DNA of 64,000 nt from Streptomyces sp. NBC_01571 (GCF_026339875.1 NZ_JAPEPZ010000001.1:4278001-4342000); one strand, 5' to 3'. Numbered from the stretch's first letter, positions 7,606 through 16,561 are shown. A program made the numbers and translations. The notes: generated by a model not told the origin, from the sequence alone.

Positions 7606-8495
7606 GACAGTGCCCTCCCCAGTGCTCGTCGGGCCAGCGCGGCGACGGTGCGGCGCAGATGCAGTACGGCGGGCGGAAGTGGTTGTACGGAACCGTCCTC
7701 GGCCGGGACGGGGTCGGGAATGCAGGCCGCCGCGACGTACTCGCCGAACGCGGTGAGCGCCTCCGGCACGATCGCGCGGTTGTTGTCCCAGTCGATCAGC
7801 TGGGCGACCCATGCCTCCGCGTCCAGGGGACGCAGCGGCATCGGAGCTATGGCTCCGACGGCGCACCGCACGCCGCGCCGGGCCGGGTCGAGGACCAGCG
7901 CCACGGACGCGATCGCCCGCCCGGGACCGGTGCGTCCCGTCGCCTTCAGGAAGACCTGCGGGGCGTGCAGCAGCGGAACGCGCACGTAGCCGATGAGTTC
8001 ACCGCCGCGGAGCATTTCCATGCCCGCGAGCAGGTGCGACACCGGGATCTCCCGGCGGGAGCCGCCCTGGCCCGCGATGACCAGCGTGGCCTCCAGTGCG
8101 GCCAGCACGGGCAGCGCGTCCCCGGTGGGGGCGGCCGAGGCGATGTTGCCGCCCAGGGTGCCCGCGTTGCGGATCTGCGGCGGCCCCGCGGCGCGCGCGG
8201 CGGCGGCCAGCGCGGGGATGAGGGCGGCGAAGTCGGGGCGCCCCATGCGGGCGTGGGTGAGGCCGGCGCCGAGCAGCGCGTGGCCGTCCTGGTACTGCCA
8301 GCCGCGGATCTCGCTGATCCGGCCGAGGCCGACGAGCGCGGCGGGCCGCAGTTGTCCGGAGTTGACCGCGGCCATGAGGTCGGTGCCGCCGGCCACCGGA
8401 ACGGCGGCGGGCATGGCGGCCAGCGCCGCCACTGCCTCGTCCAGCGAGGCGGGCAGCGTCACGGCCTGCGCCGCCTGCGGTGCGTGCGTGGTCAA
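7602..8495 (-). CDS. FAD-binding subunit of xanthine dehydrogenase-family oxidoreductase
   Basis: This is a 297-residue protein of normal size for the FAD subunit. The FAD-binding sequences VPVAGGTDLMAAVNSG (N-terminal) and RNAGTLGGNIASAAPTGD (middle) are those of the CO dehydrogenase flavoprotein family, and the C-terminal domain is present (KATGRTGPGRAIASVALVL). I chose the TTG at 8495 because it fits the family N-terminus (LPASLDEAVAAL) and is preceded by GGGAAGGGGCAG. It is the first gene of a four-gene operon in which each stop overlaps the next start. It would receive electrons from the 2Fe-2S subunit and hand them to NAD+ or another acceptor. Confidence 0.88.
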   Translation of the reverse strand: MTTHAPQAAQAVTLPASLDEAVAALAAMPAAVPVAGGTDLMAAVNSGQLRPAALVGLGRISEIRGWQYQDGHALLGAGLTHARMGRPDFAALIPALAAAARAAGPPQIRNAGTLGGNIASAAPTGDALPVLAALEATLVIAGQGGSRREIPVSHLLAGMEMLRGGELIGYVRVPLLHAPQVFLKATGRTGPGRAIASVALVLDPARRGVRCAVGAIAPMPLRPLDAEAWVAQLIDWDNNRAIVPEALTAFGEYVAAACIPDPVPAEDGSVQPLPPAVLHLRRTVAALARRALGRALS

Positions 8496-8741
8496 ACCGG
8501 CTGCCCCTTCCCGCTGCCCCACCTGGTCCCACCTGTGTTGCGCGTACGGTACGTGCTGACAGGGCGGACGTGGCAACTCTGGCACATCTTCCCCGGCCCC
8601 CGACGCGGGGGTCCGCTAGGAGGCATTCGCCCCCCTCACCAGGGAGATGGTCCGTTTTCGTACGGCATCGCCGGTCAGTGCGAATTGCCACTCTTCGGTG
8701 ACCCTTGGGCCTCTTTTTCCTCGTCGGGCCCCGGTGGCGGA

Positions 8742-8770
8742 CCCGGGCGGTCCGGGACACGCCGCCCGGG
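8742..8770 (-). terminator. Hairpin terminator after the GH20 gene
   Basis: The stem CCCGGGCGG (8742-8750) pairs perfectly with CCGCCCGGG (8762-8770) around an 11-base loop. It starts 8 bases after the stop codon of the hexosaminidase gene, the end of its operon. Confidence 0.6.
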
Positions 8771-8777
8771 AGCCGCC

Positions 8778-10448
8778 TCACACGTTTGGGGGCGCCCCCT
8801 CGATCGGGCGTCCGAGCACCCCCGGGCGCTTTTGCCACGGAAGCGGGCCTCCGGGCGGCCGATAGGCCACTCCCAGGGCGTCAAGTCGCCCGTAGTGGGC
8901 GGCCATCCGCCGCTCGAAGCCGGCGAAGTCACGCTCCGCGGGGGCCGGAAGCGCGCTCCAGGCGACCTCCGCGAAGGCCGCGAGCCGGGGAAAGACCTGG
9001 TAGTCCACGCGCGCGGGGTCCTCCATCACCTCGGTCCACACGTTGGCCTGGGTGCCCAGCACATGCCGCGCCTCCGCCTCGGTGAGCTCGGACGGAACGG
9101 GCTCGAAGCGGTAGACGTCCTCCAGGGTGCGGACGTAGGCGATGGGCACCGGCTCGTCCTCGCCGGCGTCCTGGCGGTAGTCCAAGTACACCTGCTGCTC
9201 GGGGCACATGACGACGTCGTGGCCCGCGCGGGCGGCCGTGATGCCGCCCTGGTACCCCCGCCACGAGGACACCGCCGCGCCGTCCGCGAGCCCGCCCTCC
9301 AGGATCTCGTCCCAGCCGATCAGCCGACGGCCGCGCGCCGAGAGCCAGTTGTCGAAATGCCGGACGAACCAGGACTGCAACTCGTCCTCGTCCGCGAGAT
9401 CCAGCTCCTGGATACGCGCCTGCGCGGCCGGCGACCGCTCCCACTGTTCCTTGGCGCACTCGTCGCCGCCGATGTGGAAGAAGTGCGAGAACGGCCCGGC
9501 GTCCGCCGGGAACAGGTCGAGGAGTTCCTCGAACACCCCCTCGTAGAAGCGCAGGGTGTCGTCAGTGGGGGCGAGTACGTTTTTGGAGACGCCCCAGGAG
9601 TCCCAGACGGTCAAGGAGGCGGTGTCGATGACGTCGGAGTTGCCCAGTTCCGGATACGCGGCGATGGCGGCCTGCGAGTGCCCCGGGATGTCGATCTCCG
9701 GCACGACGCTGATATGCCGCTCGGCCGCGTACGCGACGATCTCGCGGATGTCGTCCTGGGTGTAGAAGCCCCCGTGCGGCTTCTCCTCCCACAGCGGCGA
9801 GGCGCGGTGGCCGAATTTCGTGCGCGCCCGCCAGGATCCGACCTCGGTCAGCCTCGGGAAGCGCTTGATCTGAACACGCCACCCTTGGTCGTCGGTGAGG
9901 TGGAAGTGGAAGACGTTGAGTTTGTGCGCGGCCAGCAGGTCGAGGTGACGCAGGACGCCTTCCTTCGGCATGAAGTGCCGGGACACGTCGAGCATGAGAC
10001 CGCGCCAGGGGAATCGGGGGGCGTCCTCGACGGTCACCTCCGGCAGTTCCCAGTCCCGGTCCGGCCGCAGCGGAGCCCTGCGGTACGCGTCGGGGCCGAG
10101 CAGTTGCCTGAAGGTCTGCGCGCCCCAGAAGACCCCCGCCGGGGCGCCTCCCTCGATCCGGTGCGTGCGACCCTCGACGACGAGCCGGTAGCCCTCGGGG
10201 GCGAGGTGCGGATCGATGCCCAGCACGATCCGGTGGTCGGTGTCGTGCCCGTCCCCCAGGCCGAACCCGGTGGCCGCGCCCAGCGTGGCCCGCAGCCAGC
10301 GCGCCACGCCCTCGGTGCCGAGCCGGGCCTCGATCGTCGTCCGCGCGTCGATGCCCGCCCGCCCGCCGAGGCCTTCCTGCCGGGGGCGGCCCGGTGCCCA
10401 CGCGAGGTGCCGCGGCGCCGGGATCAGCCCGGAATCCGTCATGTCCAT
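8778..10448 (-). CDS. Beta-N-acetylhexosaminidase (GH20)
   Basis: This is a 556-residue protein without a signal peptide, so probably cytoplasmic. Residues about 1-145 form the GH20b domain and the rest the (beta/alpha)8 barrel: GLMLDVSRHFMPKEGVLRHLD, HLTDDQGWRVQIKRFPRLTEVG, EIDIPGHSQAAIAAYPEL, and the catalytic HIGGDE at 325-330 where the Asp-Glu pair serves substrate-assisted catalysis. It removes terminal GlcNAc from chito-oligosaccharides or related glycans. It is the last gene of an operon with a CUT1 importer, 7 bases after the permease gene, so imported N-acetylated oligosaccharides are probably hydrolysed inside the cell. An in-frame ATG at 10442 is an alternative start. Confidence 0.93.
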   Translation of the reverse strand: MDMTDSGLIPAPRHLAWAPGRPRQEGLGGRAGIDARTTIEARLGTEGVARWLRATLGAATGFGLGDGHDTDHRIVLGIDPHLAPEGYRLVVEGRTHRIEGGAPAGVFWGAQTFRQLLGPDAYRRAPLRPDRDWELPEVTVEDAPRFPWRGLMLDVSRHFMPKEGVLRHLDLLAAHKLNVFHFHLTDDQGWRVQIKRFPRLTEVGSWRARTKFGHRASPLWEEKPHGGFYTQDDIREIVAYAAERHISVVPEIDIPGHSQAAIAAYPELGNSDVIDTASLTVWDSWGVSKNVLAPTDDTLRFYEGVFEELLDLFPADAGPFSHFFHIGGDECAKEQWERSPAAQARIQELDLADEDELQSWFVRHFDNWLSARGRRLIGWDEILEGGLADGAAVSSWRGYQGGITAARAGHDVVMCPEQQVYLDYRQDAGEDEPVPIAYVRTLEDVYRFEPVPSELTEAEARHVLGTQANVWTEVMEDPARVDYQVFPRLAAFAEVAWSALPAPAERDFAGFERRMAAHYGRLDALGVAYRPPGGPLPWQKRPGVLGRPIEGAPPNV

Positions 10449-10455
10449 CAGTCCA

Positions 10456-11301
10456 TCAGTCCTTCACCGCTCCGCCGAGGCCGGAGACCAGTCGTCGCTG
10501 TACGAGTACGAAGAAGATCAGCACGGGAATCGTCATCACCGTGGACGCCGCCATCACGCCGCCCCAGTCCGGCTCGTCGGGCTTGTAGAAGACGAGCAGG
10601 GCCATCGGCAGGGTGGACTGCGAGGTGTCGCTGATGATGAAGGACTTGGCGAACAGGAAGTCGTTCCAGGCCGAGATGAAGGAAAAGACGCTCGTGGCCA
10701 CCAGCCCCGGGAAGACGAGCGGGAAAAGGATCTGCCAGAGGAATCGCGCGCGGCTCGCCCCGTCGATGTACGCGGCCTCCTCCAGCGCGTCCGGCACGGC
10801 CTTCACAAAACCCCGCAGCATCCAGATCGCGAAGGGCAGCGAGAAGGCGATGTGGGGCAGGATCAGCGAGCCCAGTGTGTTCAGCTGACCGAAGTCCCGC
10901 ATGAGGAAGAAGAGGGGGATCGTCAGCGCCTCCACGGGCACCATCTGCGCGACCAGGAACATGATCAACAGGGTGGTCCGGAAACGGAAGCGGAATCGCG
11001 TCACCGCCGTCGCCGCGAGAAACGCGATCAGCGCCGAGACGACGACCACCGAGCCCGCCACCACAAGGCTGTTGAGGAAGTAGCGGCCGAATTCCTGCTG
11101 CCCGAAGACCCGCCGGAAGGAATCCAGGGAGGGCGAAAGCGTCCAGGGCCGGGGCTCGGTGGACTCGATCTCACCGGCCGGTTTGAAGGCGCTGAGCACC
11201 ATCCAGTAGAGGGGGAAGGCGACGACCACCGCGATCAGCAGCGCGGACGCCTCCGCGGCGAGCCGCCACGGCCGGCGCACGGCGATTCCCGGAAAGCTCA
11301 C
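10456..11301 (-). CDS. Sugar ABC transporter permease (MalG type)
   Basis: This is a 281-residue protein with six membrane segments. The GTG start at 11301 overlaps the stop of the upstream permease gene. The EAA loop EEAAYIDGASRARFLWQILFP, which docks to the ATPase, lies between segments 4 and 5, and the C-terminus GLGGAVKD is typical of MalG-type CUT1 permeases. It forms the translocation pore with the adjacent MalF-type subunit; together with the binding protein it should import N-acetylglucosamine-containing oligosaccharides, as judged from the GH20 neighbour. No ATPase is encoded nearby. Confidence 0.9.
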   Translation of the reverse strand: MSFPGIAVRRPWRLAAEASALLIAVVVAFPLYWMVLSAFKPAGEIESTEPRPWTLSPSLDSFRRVFGQQEFGRYFLNSLVVAGSVVVVSALIAFLAATAVTRFRFRFRTTLLIMFLVAQMVPVEALTIPLFFLMRDFGQLNTLGSLILPHIAFSLPFAIWMLRGFVKAVPDALEEAAYIDGASRARFLWQILFPLVFPGLVATSVFSFISAWNDFLFAKSFIISDTSQSTLPMALLVFYKPDEPDWGGVMAASTVMTIPVLIFFVLVQRRLVSGLGGAVKD

Positions 11302-12242
11302 AGTTCCTCCCCCTGCCCGCGCAGCAGCCTCAGGTACACGAGCGTGACCGCCAGCAGGATCACCAGCATCACCACACCGATCGCCGAGCCGAGACCGTAC
11401 TGCGAGGAGGCGAACGCCTTCTGGTACGCGTAGACGTTCAGCACGAGGTTCTGTCCGGCGATGCCGCCTCCGTTCGTCATCACGTAGATCTGCGTGAAGA
11501 CCTTGAAGTCCCAGATGACCGACTGGATGGTGACGACCACCAGGATCGGCCGGAGCATCGGCGCGAGCACCGAGCGCCAGATCCGCCACTGCGAGGCCCC
11601 GTCCAGCGCGGCCGCCTCCAGCACCTCGGCCGGGACGGCGCGGATCCCCGCGTACACCGTCACCATCACGAACGGGAAGGAGCACCACACCACTTCGAGC
11701 AGGACGAGCGCGAAGGCGCTGTAGCGGCCGTACGTCCAGGAGTGGTCCCCGATGCCGAGCATCCGGTCGACGGGACCGAAGTCGGGGTCGAAGAGGAACA
11801 GCCAGACGGTGGAGCCGGTGACGGCCGGGGTCGCCCAGGCGCCGAGCGCGGCCAGCATCAGCGCCAGCCGCGGCAGGGCCCGCACCCGGGTGAGAAGCAC
11901 CGCGAGCGCGCAGCCGACGGCCAGCGTGGAGACCACGCAGGCCGCCGCGAACACCACGGTGGCGGCCAGTACCTGCCAGAACTGGTCGTCGGCGAAGAGC
12001 GCCGTGTAGTTGCCGAAGCCCTCGAAGGTGGTCGGCTCGCCGCCGCTGACCTGCGCCTGGGTGTAGTTCAGGAACGAGATCAGGCCGAGCTGGTAGACGG
12101 GGTAGACGAGCAGCCCGCCGAGCACGACGAGGGCGGGGGCGAGGTAGAGCCAGGGGGTCGGGCCCGCACCACGGCGCCGGGGCCGGGCGGGCGCCGCTTC
12201 GGTCGCCGGGGCCCGCCCGGCCACGGCCTCTTGCGTGGTCAT
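11298..12242 (-). CDS. Sugar ABC transporter permease (MalF type)
   Basis: This is a 314-residue protein. A cytoplasmic Pro/Arg/Ala-rich N-terminus (about 30 residues) precedes the first membrane segment (WLYLAPALVVLGGLLVYPVYQ); six segments in total and an EAA loop, LEAAALDGASQWRIWRSVL. It has the usual CUT1 size without the large periplasmic insertion seen in E. coli MalF. It lies 4 bases downstream of the binding-protein gene and overlaps the MalG-type gene by GTGA, so the three are coupled. Confidence 0.9.
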   Translation of the reverse strand: MTTQEAVAGRAPATEAAPARPRRRGAGPTPWLYLAPALVVLGGLLVYPVYQLGLISFLNYTQAQVSGGEPTTFEGFGNYTALFADDQFWQVLAATVVFAAACVVSTLAVGCALAVLLTRVRALPRLALMLAALGAWATPAVTGSTVWLFLFDPDFGPVDRMLGIGDHSWTYGRYSAFALVLLEVVWCSFPFVMVTVYAGIRAVPAEVLEAAALDGASQWRIWRSVLAPMLRPILVVVTIQSVIWDFKVFTQIYVMTNGGGIAGQNLVLNVYAYQKAFASSQYGLGSAIGVVMLVILLAVTLVYLRLLRGQGEEL

Positions 12243-12246
12243 CCGC

Positions 12247-13587
12247 TCAGCCCGCGGAGCTGAACGCGTCGTTCATCTTCTTCGCCGCGTCCTTCGAGGC
12301 CGCCGCCACGTCCTTCTTGCCGCTGATGACCTCCTGGAACATGGTCGGCAGGACGAGCGAGGCGTCGATCTGCGACCAGGCCGGCGACGCGGGCACGAAC
12401 CTGGCGCCCGAGGCGAGCGTCTTCACGAAGGGCGCGACGAACGGCTGCTTCCTGGCCACGTCGTCCCGCACGTCGGTGTACGTGGGCAGGAACCCCATGG
12501 CGTCGAAGAGCGCGGCCTGGGTCTTCTTGCCGGCCAGCTCCTCCATCAGGTCGACGGCGAGCGTGCGGTGCGAGGTGCTCTTCAGGACGCCGATGTTGTT
12601 GCCACCCGCGAACGCCGGGGCGATCCGGCCCGCCTTCAGGCCCGGCAGCGGTACGACGGCGTACCTGCCCTTGATCTTCCCGGCCTCGATCGCGGCGTGG
12701 CTGAAGTCGCCGCCGATGGCCATGGCCGCCTTGCCGGAGGAGAACGCGGTGACCGTGTCGTTGCCGGTCATGCCCGCGCACTTGGCGGCCGGACAGTTGT
12801 CGTCGCCGAAGAGCGAGGTGTACGTCTTGATGCCCTTCTGGGCGGCGGCGCTGTCGATGGTGGCCGCGTACGAACCGCCCTTGCCCTCGGCGAGTTCACC
12901 GCCCCGGGACCAGATGAACGGCATCGCGCCGTAGGTGTAGGCACCGCCGACCGCGAGCCCGTACAGGTCCGGTTTCGCCGCCCGGATCTGCCGGGCGGCG
13001 GCGACCAACTCGTCCTGGGTCCTCGGGACTTCGATGCCGAGGTCCTTGAAGATGTCGGTGCGGTAGTAAAGGGCGCGGACGCCGACGAAGAAGGGAGCGC
13101 CGTAGATCTTCCCGTCCACCGTCACCGACTGCCTGGCCGTCGGGTCGGTGTCCTTGGACTCGCTCCAGTCCGCGAACTCCTCGGTGACGTCGGCGAGTCC
13201 GCCGTCCTTGACGTACCCGGCGGTGTCCGTGTTGCCGTACTCGATGACGTCCGGGGCGCTCTTCGGGTCGTTGAAGGCGGCCTTCATGCGCTGGGCGCGG
13301 GTCTCCACGGGGATGTACTCGATGGTGACCCTGGTGTCCTCGTGGGCCTTCCTGAAGGTGTCGACGGCGGCGTCGACGACCTTCTCCTTCGGCGCGTTGC
13401 TGACCTCCTGGAAGAGCCAGACGCGCAGCGTGCCGGTCTTCTCGTCCTTCTTGGAGGCGGAGTTGCCGGAGCTCTGGGGGGCGCAGGCGCTGGCGGTGAG
13501 AGCGCCGACGGCGAGTGCCGTCGCGGCGGCGGCCATGCGGACGGAGAGATTCGCCGTGCGGACGGAGAGGTTCAGCTGGAACTTCAT
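12247..13587 (-). CDS. Sugar ABC transporter substrate-binding lipoprotein
   Basis: This is a 446-residue protein of the CUT1 (family 1) solute-binding type. From the ATG at 13587, after GGAGG, the N-terminus shows a short duplication (NLSVRTA / NLSVRMA) ahead of the hydrophobic core and the lipobox-like TASAC with Cys35; a start at Met18 (13536) would give a more ordinary signal peptide. The mature part has the family patterns APDVIEYGNTD, KIYGAPFFVGVRALYYRTDIF and GKAAMAIGGDF. The lipoprotein would capture sugar outside the membrane. Partner genes are the two permeases and the GH20 enzyme, pointing to N-acetylated glucosamine oligosaccharides as ligand. Confidence 0.9.
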   Translation of the reverse strand: MKFQLNLSVRTANLSVRMAAAATALAVGALTASACAPQSSGNSASKKDEKTGTLRVWLFQEVSNAPKEKVVDAAVDTFRKAHEDTRVTIEYIPVETRAQRMKAAFNDPKSAPDVIEYGNTDTAGYVKDGGLADVTEEFADWSESKDTDPTARQSVTVDGKIYGAPFFVGVRALYYRTDIFKDLGIEVPRTQDELVAAARQIRAAKPDLYGLAVGGAYTYGAMPFIWSRGGELAEGKGGSYAATIDSAAAQKGIKTYTSLFGDDNCPAAKCAGMTGNDTVTAFSSGKAAMAIGGDFSHAAIEAGKIKGRYAVVPLPGLKAGRIAPAFAGGNNIGVLKSTSHRTLAVDLMEELAGKKTQAALFDAMGFLPTYTDVRDDVARKQPFVAPFVKTLASGARFVPASPAWSQIDASLVLPTMFQEVISGKKDVAAASKDAAKKMNDAFSSAG

Positions 13588-13612
13588 CGAGCGGCCTCCG
13601 GTGGGGGGTGCG

Positions 13613-13627
13613 TTGCAACATGCGCAA
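13613..13627. promoter_or_regulatory. Short inverted repeat in the leader of the binding-protein gene
   Basis: TTGC and GCAA are separated by 7 bases, 26-40 bases upstream of the start codon at 13587. The pattern resembles half-sites used by LacI- or GntR-type repressors. It is short and could be chance. Confidence 0.25.
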
Positions 13628-13685
13628 TGGGGGTTTTGCTCTGCACAACACACCGGAGGCTATGGAGTACATGAACATGCCCACA

Positions 13686-13701
13686 AGAGGTCTCCACCAC
13701 T
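13686..13701. promoter_or_regulatory. DasR-like operator (dre) upstream of the GH20/ABC operon
   Basis: AGAGGTCTCCACCACT matches 12 of 16 positions of the DasR consensus as I recall it (ACTGGTCTAGACCACT), including GGTCT and ACCACT. It lies about 100 bases upstream of the binding-protein start. DasR is the GntR-family regulator of GlcNAc and chitin use in Streptomyces, which fits the GH20 hexosaminidase in this operon. Binding is not shown by sequence alone. Confidence 0.45.
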
Positions 13702-13742
13702 CTGTGACCACAGGACGCACTCCGTGCAACGCGCGCACGAAA

Positions 13743-13779
13743 GGACCGCGGCACCCCGCACGGGGATGCCGCGGTCCTG
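13743..13779 (-). terminator. Hairpin terminator after the DUF3039 gene
   Basis: A perfect 12-bp stem, AGGACCGCGGCA at 13743-13754 and its complement at 13768-13779, with an inner CCCC/GGGG pairing in the loop. On the minus strand it is followed by TTT. It separates the DUF3039 gene from the sugar operon. Confidence 0.75.
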
Positions 13780-13823
13780 CTCGCTCCACGCGGCGAACCG
13801 CGCCCGCGAGGGCGCGGGGGGCT

Positions 13824-14120
13824 CTACTTCTTGTCGCCGCCCTTGTCCTTGTCGCCACCGGCGCCCATGGACTCGTAGATCTCCTTGCACATGGGACACA
13901 CGGGGTACTTCTTCGGGTCGCGGCCCGGGACCCACACCTTGCCGCAGAGGGCCACGACGGGCGTGCCGTCGAGGGCGCTCGCCATGATCTTGTCCTTCTG
14001 GACGTAGTGGGCGAAGCGCTCGTGGTCCCCGTCGCCGTGCGACACCTGCGGCGTCGGCTCCACGAGGGTCCCCGTCCCAGTGCCGCGCTGGGGCTGGGTC
14101 TCAGGCTCAAGAGTGCTCAT
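13824..14120 (-). CDS. DUF3039 domain protein, putative small zinc-binding protein
   Basis: This is a 98-residue protein matching the actinobacterial DUF3039 family: DHERFAHYVQKDKIMASALDG, then VVALCGKVWVPGRDPKKYPVCPMCKEIYESM. The Cys in ALCGK and the CPMC pair suggest one metal site. The C-terminus is a Lys/Gly/Asp tail. No ribosome site is obvious before the ATG at 14120, so it may be translated from a leaderless or weakly led transcript. The function of the family is unknown. It sits alone with its own terminator. Confidence 0.82.
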   Translation of the reverse strand: MSTLEPETQPQRGTGTGTLVEPTPQVSHGDGDHERFAHYVQKDKIMASALDGTPVVALCGKVWVPGRDPKKYPVCPMCKEIYESMGAGGDKDKGGDKK

Positions 14121-14279
14121 GGGAGCAAGGGTAGTCAACGACGCGCCGCTACAGCGACGGGCCCGCGTCACAGATGGACAGCCGTACGAGGAGCGACCGC
14201 CTCCGCGGCCGTTCGCGCCGCCGGGGAACCCCTGCCCGAGACCGGGCGCGGCGACGGGAACCGGGCCGGAGCCCGCACG

Positions 14280-14855
14280 TCAGTTCAGGGAAGGGTCGTC
14301 CGGATACGTCGCCACCATCGCCAGCTCGTTGCGCTGGCGGCGCAGCACCTCGCGCCACAGGCGTTCCGGGGACGGGGACGAGACGTCCCCCGGTTCGGAC
14401 TCGACCACGTACCAGGCGCCCTCGACCAGCTCGTCCTCCAGCTGGCCGGGGCCCCAGCCCGCGTACCCGGCGAAGATCCTCAGGGAACCGAGGGCCGAGG
14501 CGAGGAGTTCGGGCGGTGCCTCCAGGTCGACCAGGCCGATCGCGCCGTGCACACGCCGCCAGCCGAGTGGTGCGCGCTCCCCGGACGCCATGCCGCCCGG
14601 GATCACCGCGACACCCAGTGCCGAGTCCAGCGACACCGGGCCGCCCTGGAAGACGACACCGGGCTCCCCGGCCAGGTCCGCCCAGGCCTCCAGGATGTCG
14701 CTGACATCCACCGGGGTCGGGCGGTTGAGGACGACACCGAGCGAGCCCTCCTCGTCGTGGTCGAGGAGCAGCACCACCGCGCGATCGAAGTTCGGGTCCG
14801 CCAGGGCGGGCGTGGCCACGAGCAGCCGTCCTGTGAGCGAGGACACCTCGGTCAT
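14280..14855 (-). CDS. YqgE/AlgH (UPF0301) family protein
   Basis: This is a 191-residue protein that fits UPF0301: the N-terminal LTGRLLVATPALADPNF, then RAVVLLLDHDEEGSLGVVLNRPTP, VVFQGGPVSLD, and GYAGWGPGQLEDELVEGAWY. It is a soluble protein of about the usual length (around 187). I took the ATG at 14855 (MTEVSS) as start from family length; an ATG three codons earlier (14864) is also possible and has GGGGAAG upstream. Biochemical function is not established. It is divergent from murA. Confidence 0.9.
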   Translation of the reverse strand: MTEVSSLTGRLLVATPALADPNFDRAVVLLLDHDEEGSLGVVLNRPTPVDVSDILEAWADLAGEPGVVFQGGPVSLDSALGVAVIPGGMASGERAPLGWRRVHGAIGLVDLEAPPELLASALGSLRIFAGYAGWGPGQLEDELVEGAWYVVESEPGDVSSPSPERLWREVLRRQRNELAMVATYPDDPSLN

Positions 14856-15135
14856 GCCAGACATGATCCCGCATCTTCCCCGCGTAGGGGGACCCAATAC
14901 CCGTAACCGAGTGAATGCAGCTCAGGGCGCAGGGAAGCGCCCCCCGCGCACAAGGCTTCCGGTGACCCGGTGTGCCCGATACGGAACGGTTCGTGTTGTG
15001 GCAAAGCTATGACGCTCCTGGGTGGTCCTCGGGCTTACGGAAGGGGGGTGGGCGGCGATTACCCTTGCTGTTCGGCTCCCGCCCAACAGGCCTGCCGATG
15101 CGCCCCCCTGCCCAACTCTTCGGATCGCGAGACAC

Positions 15136-16482
15136 ATGACCGTCAACGGCTCTGACGATGTACTGATTGTCCACGGCGGAACCCCGCTCGAGGGCGAGAT
15201 CCGGGTCCGCGGTGCGAAGAACCTCGTACCGAAGGCCATGGTCGCCGCCCTGCTGGGCAGCGCGCCGAGCCGGCTGCGGAACGTCCCCGACATCCGCGAC
15301 GTGCGTGTCGTGCGCGGACTGCTGCAGCTGCACGGGGTGACGGTGCGGCCGGGCGAGGAACCGGGCGAACTGGTGCTCGACCCCTCGCACGTCGAGAGCG
15401 CGAACGTCGCGGACATCGACGCGCACGCGGGCTCGTCCCGGATCCCGATCCTCTTCTGCGGTCCGCTGCTGCACCGCCTGGGCCACGCCTTCATCCCGGG
15501 CCTCGGCGGCTGCGACATCGGTGGCCGTCCCATCGACTTCCACTTCGAGGTGCTGCGGCAGTTCGGCGCGAAGATCGAGAAGCGGGCGGACGGGCAGTAC
15601 CTGGAGGCCCCGCAGCGACTGCGCGGCACCAAGATCAAGCTGCCGTACCCGTCCGTGGGCGCCACCGAGCAGGTGCTGCTGACCGCCGTCCTGGCGGAGG
15701 GCGTCACGGAGCTCGCGAACGCGGCCGTGGAGCCGGAGATCGAGGACCTCATCTGCGTACTGCAGAAGATGGGCGCGATCATCGCCATGGACACCGACCG
15801 GACGATCCGCATCACCGGCGTGGACTCGCTCGGCGGCTACACCCACGCGGCTCTGCCGGACCGTCTGGAGGCCGCCTCCTGGGCGTCCGCGGCGCTGGCG
15901 ACGGAAGGCAACATCTACGTCCGGGGCGCCCAGCAGCGCTCGATGATGACGTTCCTGAACACCTACCGCAAGGTGGGTGGCGCCTTCGAGATCGACGACG
16001 AGGGCATCCGCTTCTGGCACCCCGGCAGCCAGCTCAAGTCGATCGCGCTGGAGACGGACGTCCACCCGGGCTTCCAGACCGACTGGCAGCAGCCGCTGGT
16101 CGTCGCCCTGACGCAGGCCACCGGCCTGTCGATCATCCACGAGACGGTCTACGAGTCCCGCCTCGGCTTCACCTCCGCGCTCAACCAGATGGGCGCGCAC
16201 ATCCAGCTCTACCGCGAGTGCCTCGGCGGCTCGAACTGCCGCTTCGGCCAGCGCAACTTCCTGCACTCCGCGGTCGTTTCGGGCCCGACCAAGCTCCAGG
16301 GCGCCGACCTGGTCATCCCCGACCTCCGCGGCGGCTTCTCGTACCTGATCGCCGCTCTCGCGGCCCAGGGCACCTCCCGGGTCCACGGCATCGACCTCAT
16401 CAACCGCGGCTACGAGAACTTCATGGACAAGCTCGTCGAGCTCGGCGCGAAGGTGGAACTGCCCGGCAAGGCGCTCGGCTAG
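15136..16482 (+). CDS. murA: UDP-N-acetylglucosamine 1-carboxyvinyltransferase
   Basis: This is a 448-residue enzyme of the EPSP synthase/MurA fold, catalysing the first committed step of peptidoglycan precursor synthesis (enolpyruvyl transfer from PEP to UDP-GlcNAc). The substrate-binding Lys28-Asn29 pair (RVRGAKN) and the fosfomycin-targeted catalytic Cys126 in GLGGCDIGGRPIDFH are both present. It is somewhat longer than E. coli MurA (419). Streptomyces carries more than one murA-like gene, so this could be the paralogue. The ATG at 15136 gives the standard N-terminus. It is followed by a strong bidirectional terminator. Confidence 0.95.
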   Translation: MTVNGSDDVLIVHGGTPLEGEIRVRGAKNLVPKAMVAALLGSAPSRLRNVPDIRDVRVVRGLLQLHGVTVRPGEEPGELVLDPSHVESANVADIDAHAGSSRIPILFCGPLLHRLGHAFIPGLGGCDIGGRPIDFHFEVLRQFGAKIEKRADGQYLEAPQRLRGTKIKLPYPSVGATEQVLLTAVLAEGVTELANAAVEPEIEDLICVLQKMGAIIAMDTDRTIRITGVDSLGGYTHAALPDRLEAASWASAALATEGNIYVRGAQQRSMMTFLNTYRKVGGAFEIDDEGIRFWHPGSQLKSIALETDVHPGFQTDWQQPLVVALTQATGLSIIHETVYESRLGFTSALNQMGAHIQLYRECLGGSNCRFGQRNFLHSAVVSGPTKLQGADLVIPDLRGGFSYLIAALAAQGTSRVHGIDLINRGYENFMDKLVELGAKVELPGKALG

Positions 16483-16526
16483 ACACGGTCGGACGTGCCC
16501 GGCACGTCACGGTCGCCACGACGACG

Positions 16527-16561
16527 ATGGGGCGGCCCCCCGGTGAAGGGGGCCGCCCCAT
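16527..16561. terminator. Bidirectional terminator between murA and hupA
   Basis: A 14-bp perfect stem (16527-16540 with 16548-16561, core GGGGCGGCCCCC) and a 7-base loop. It lies 45 bases after the murA stop and 47 bases beyond the hupA stop on the other strand, so it can serve both convergent genes. Confidence 0.8.

Noticed and set aside
7659..10634. A roughly 990-codon open frame on the plus strand
   Set aside because: It covers the FAD subunit, an intergenic gap and the GH20 gene in antisense; composition is Arg/Gly/Val-rich shadow sequence without domains.
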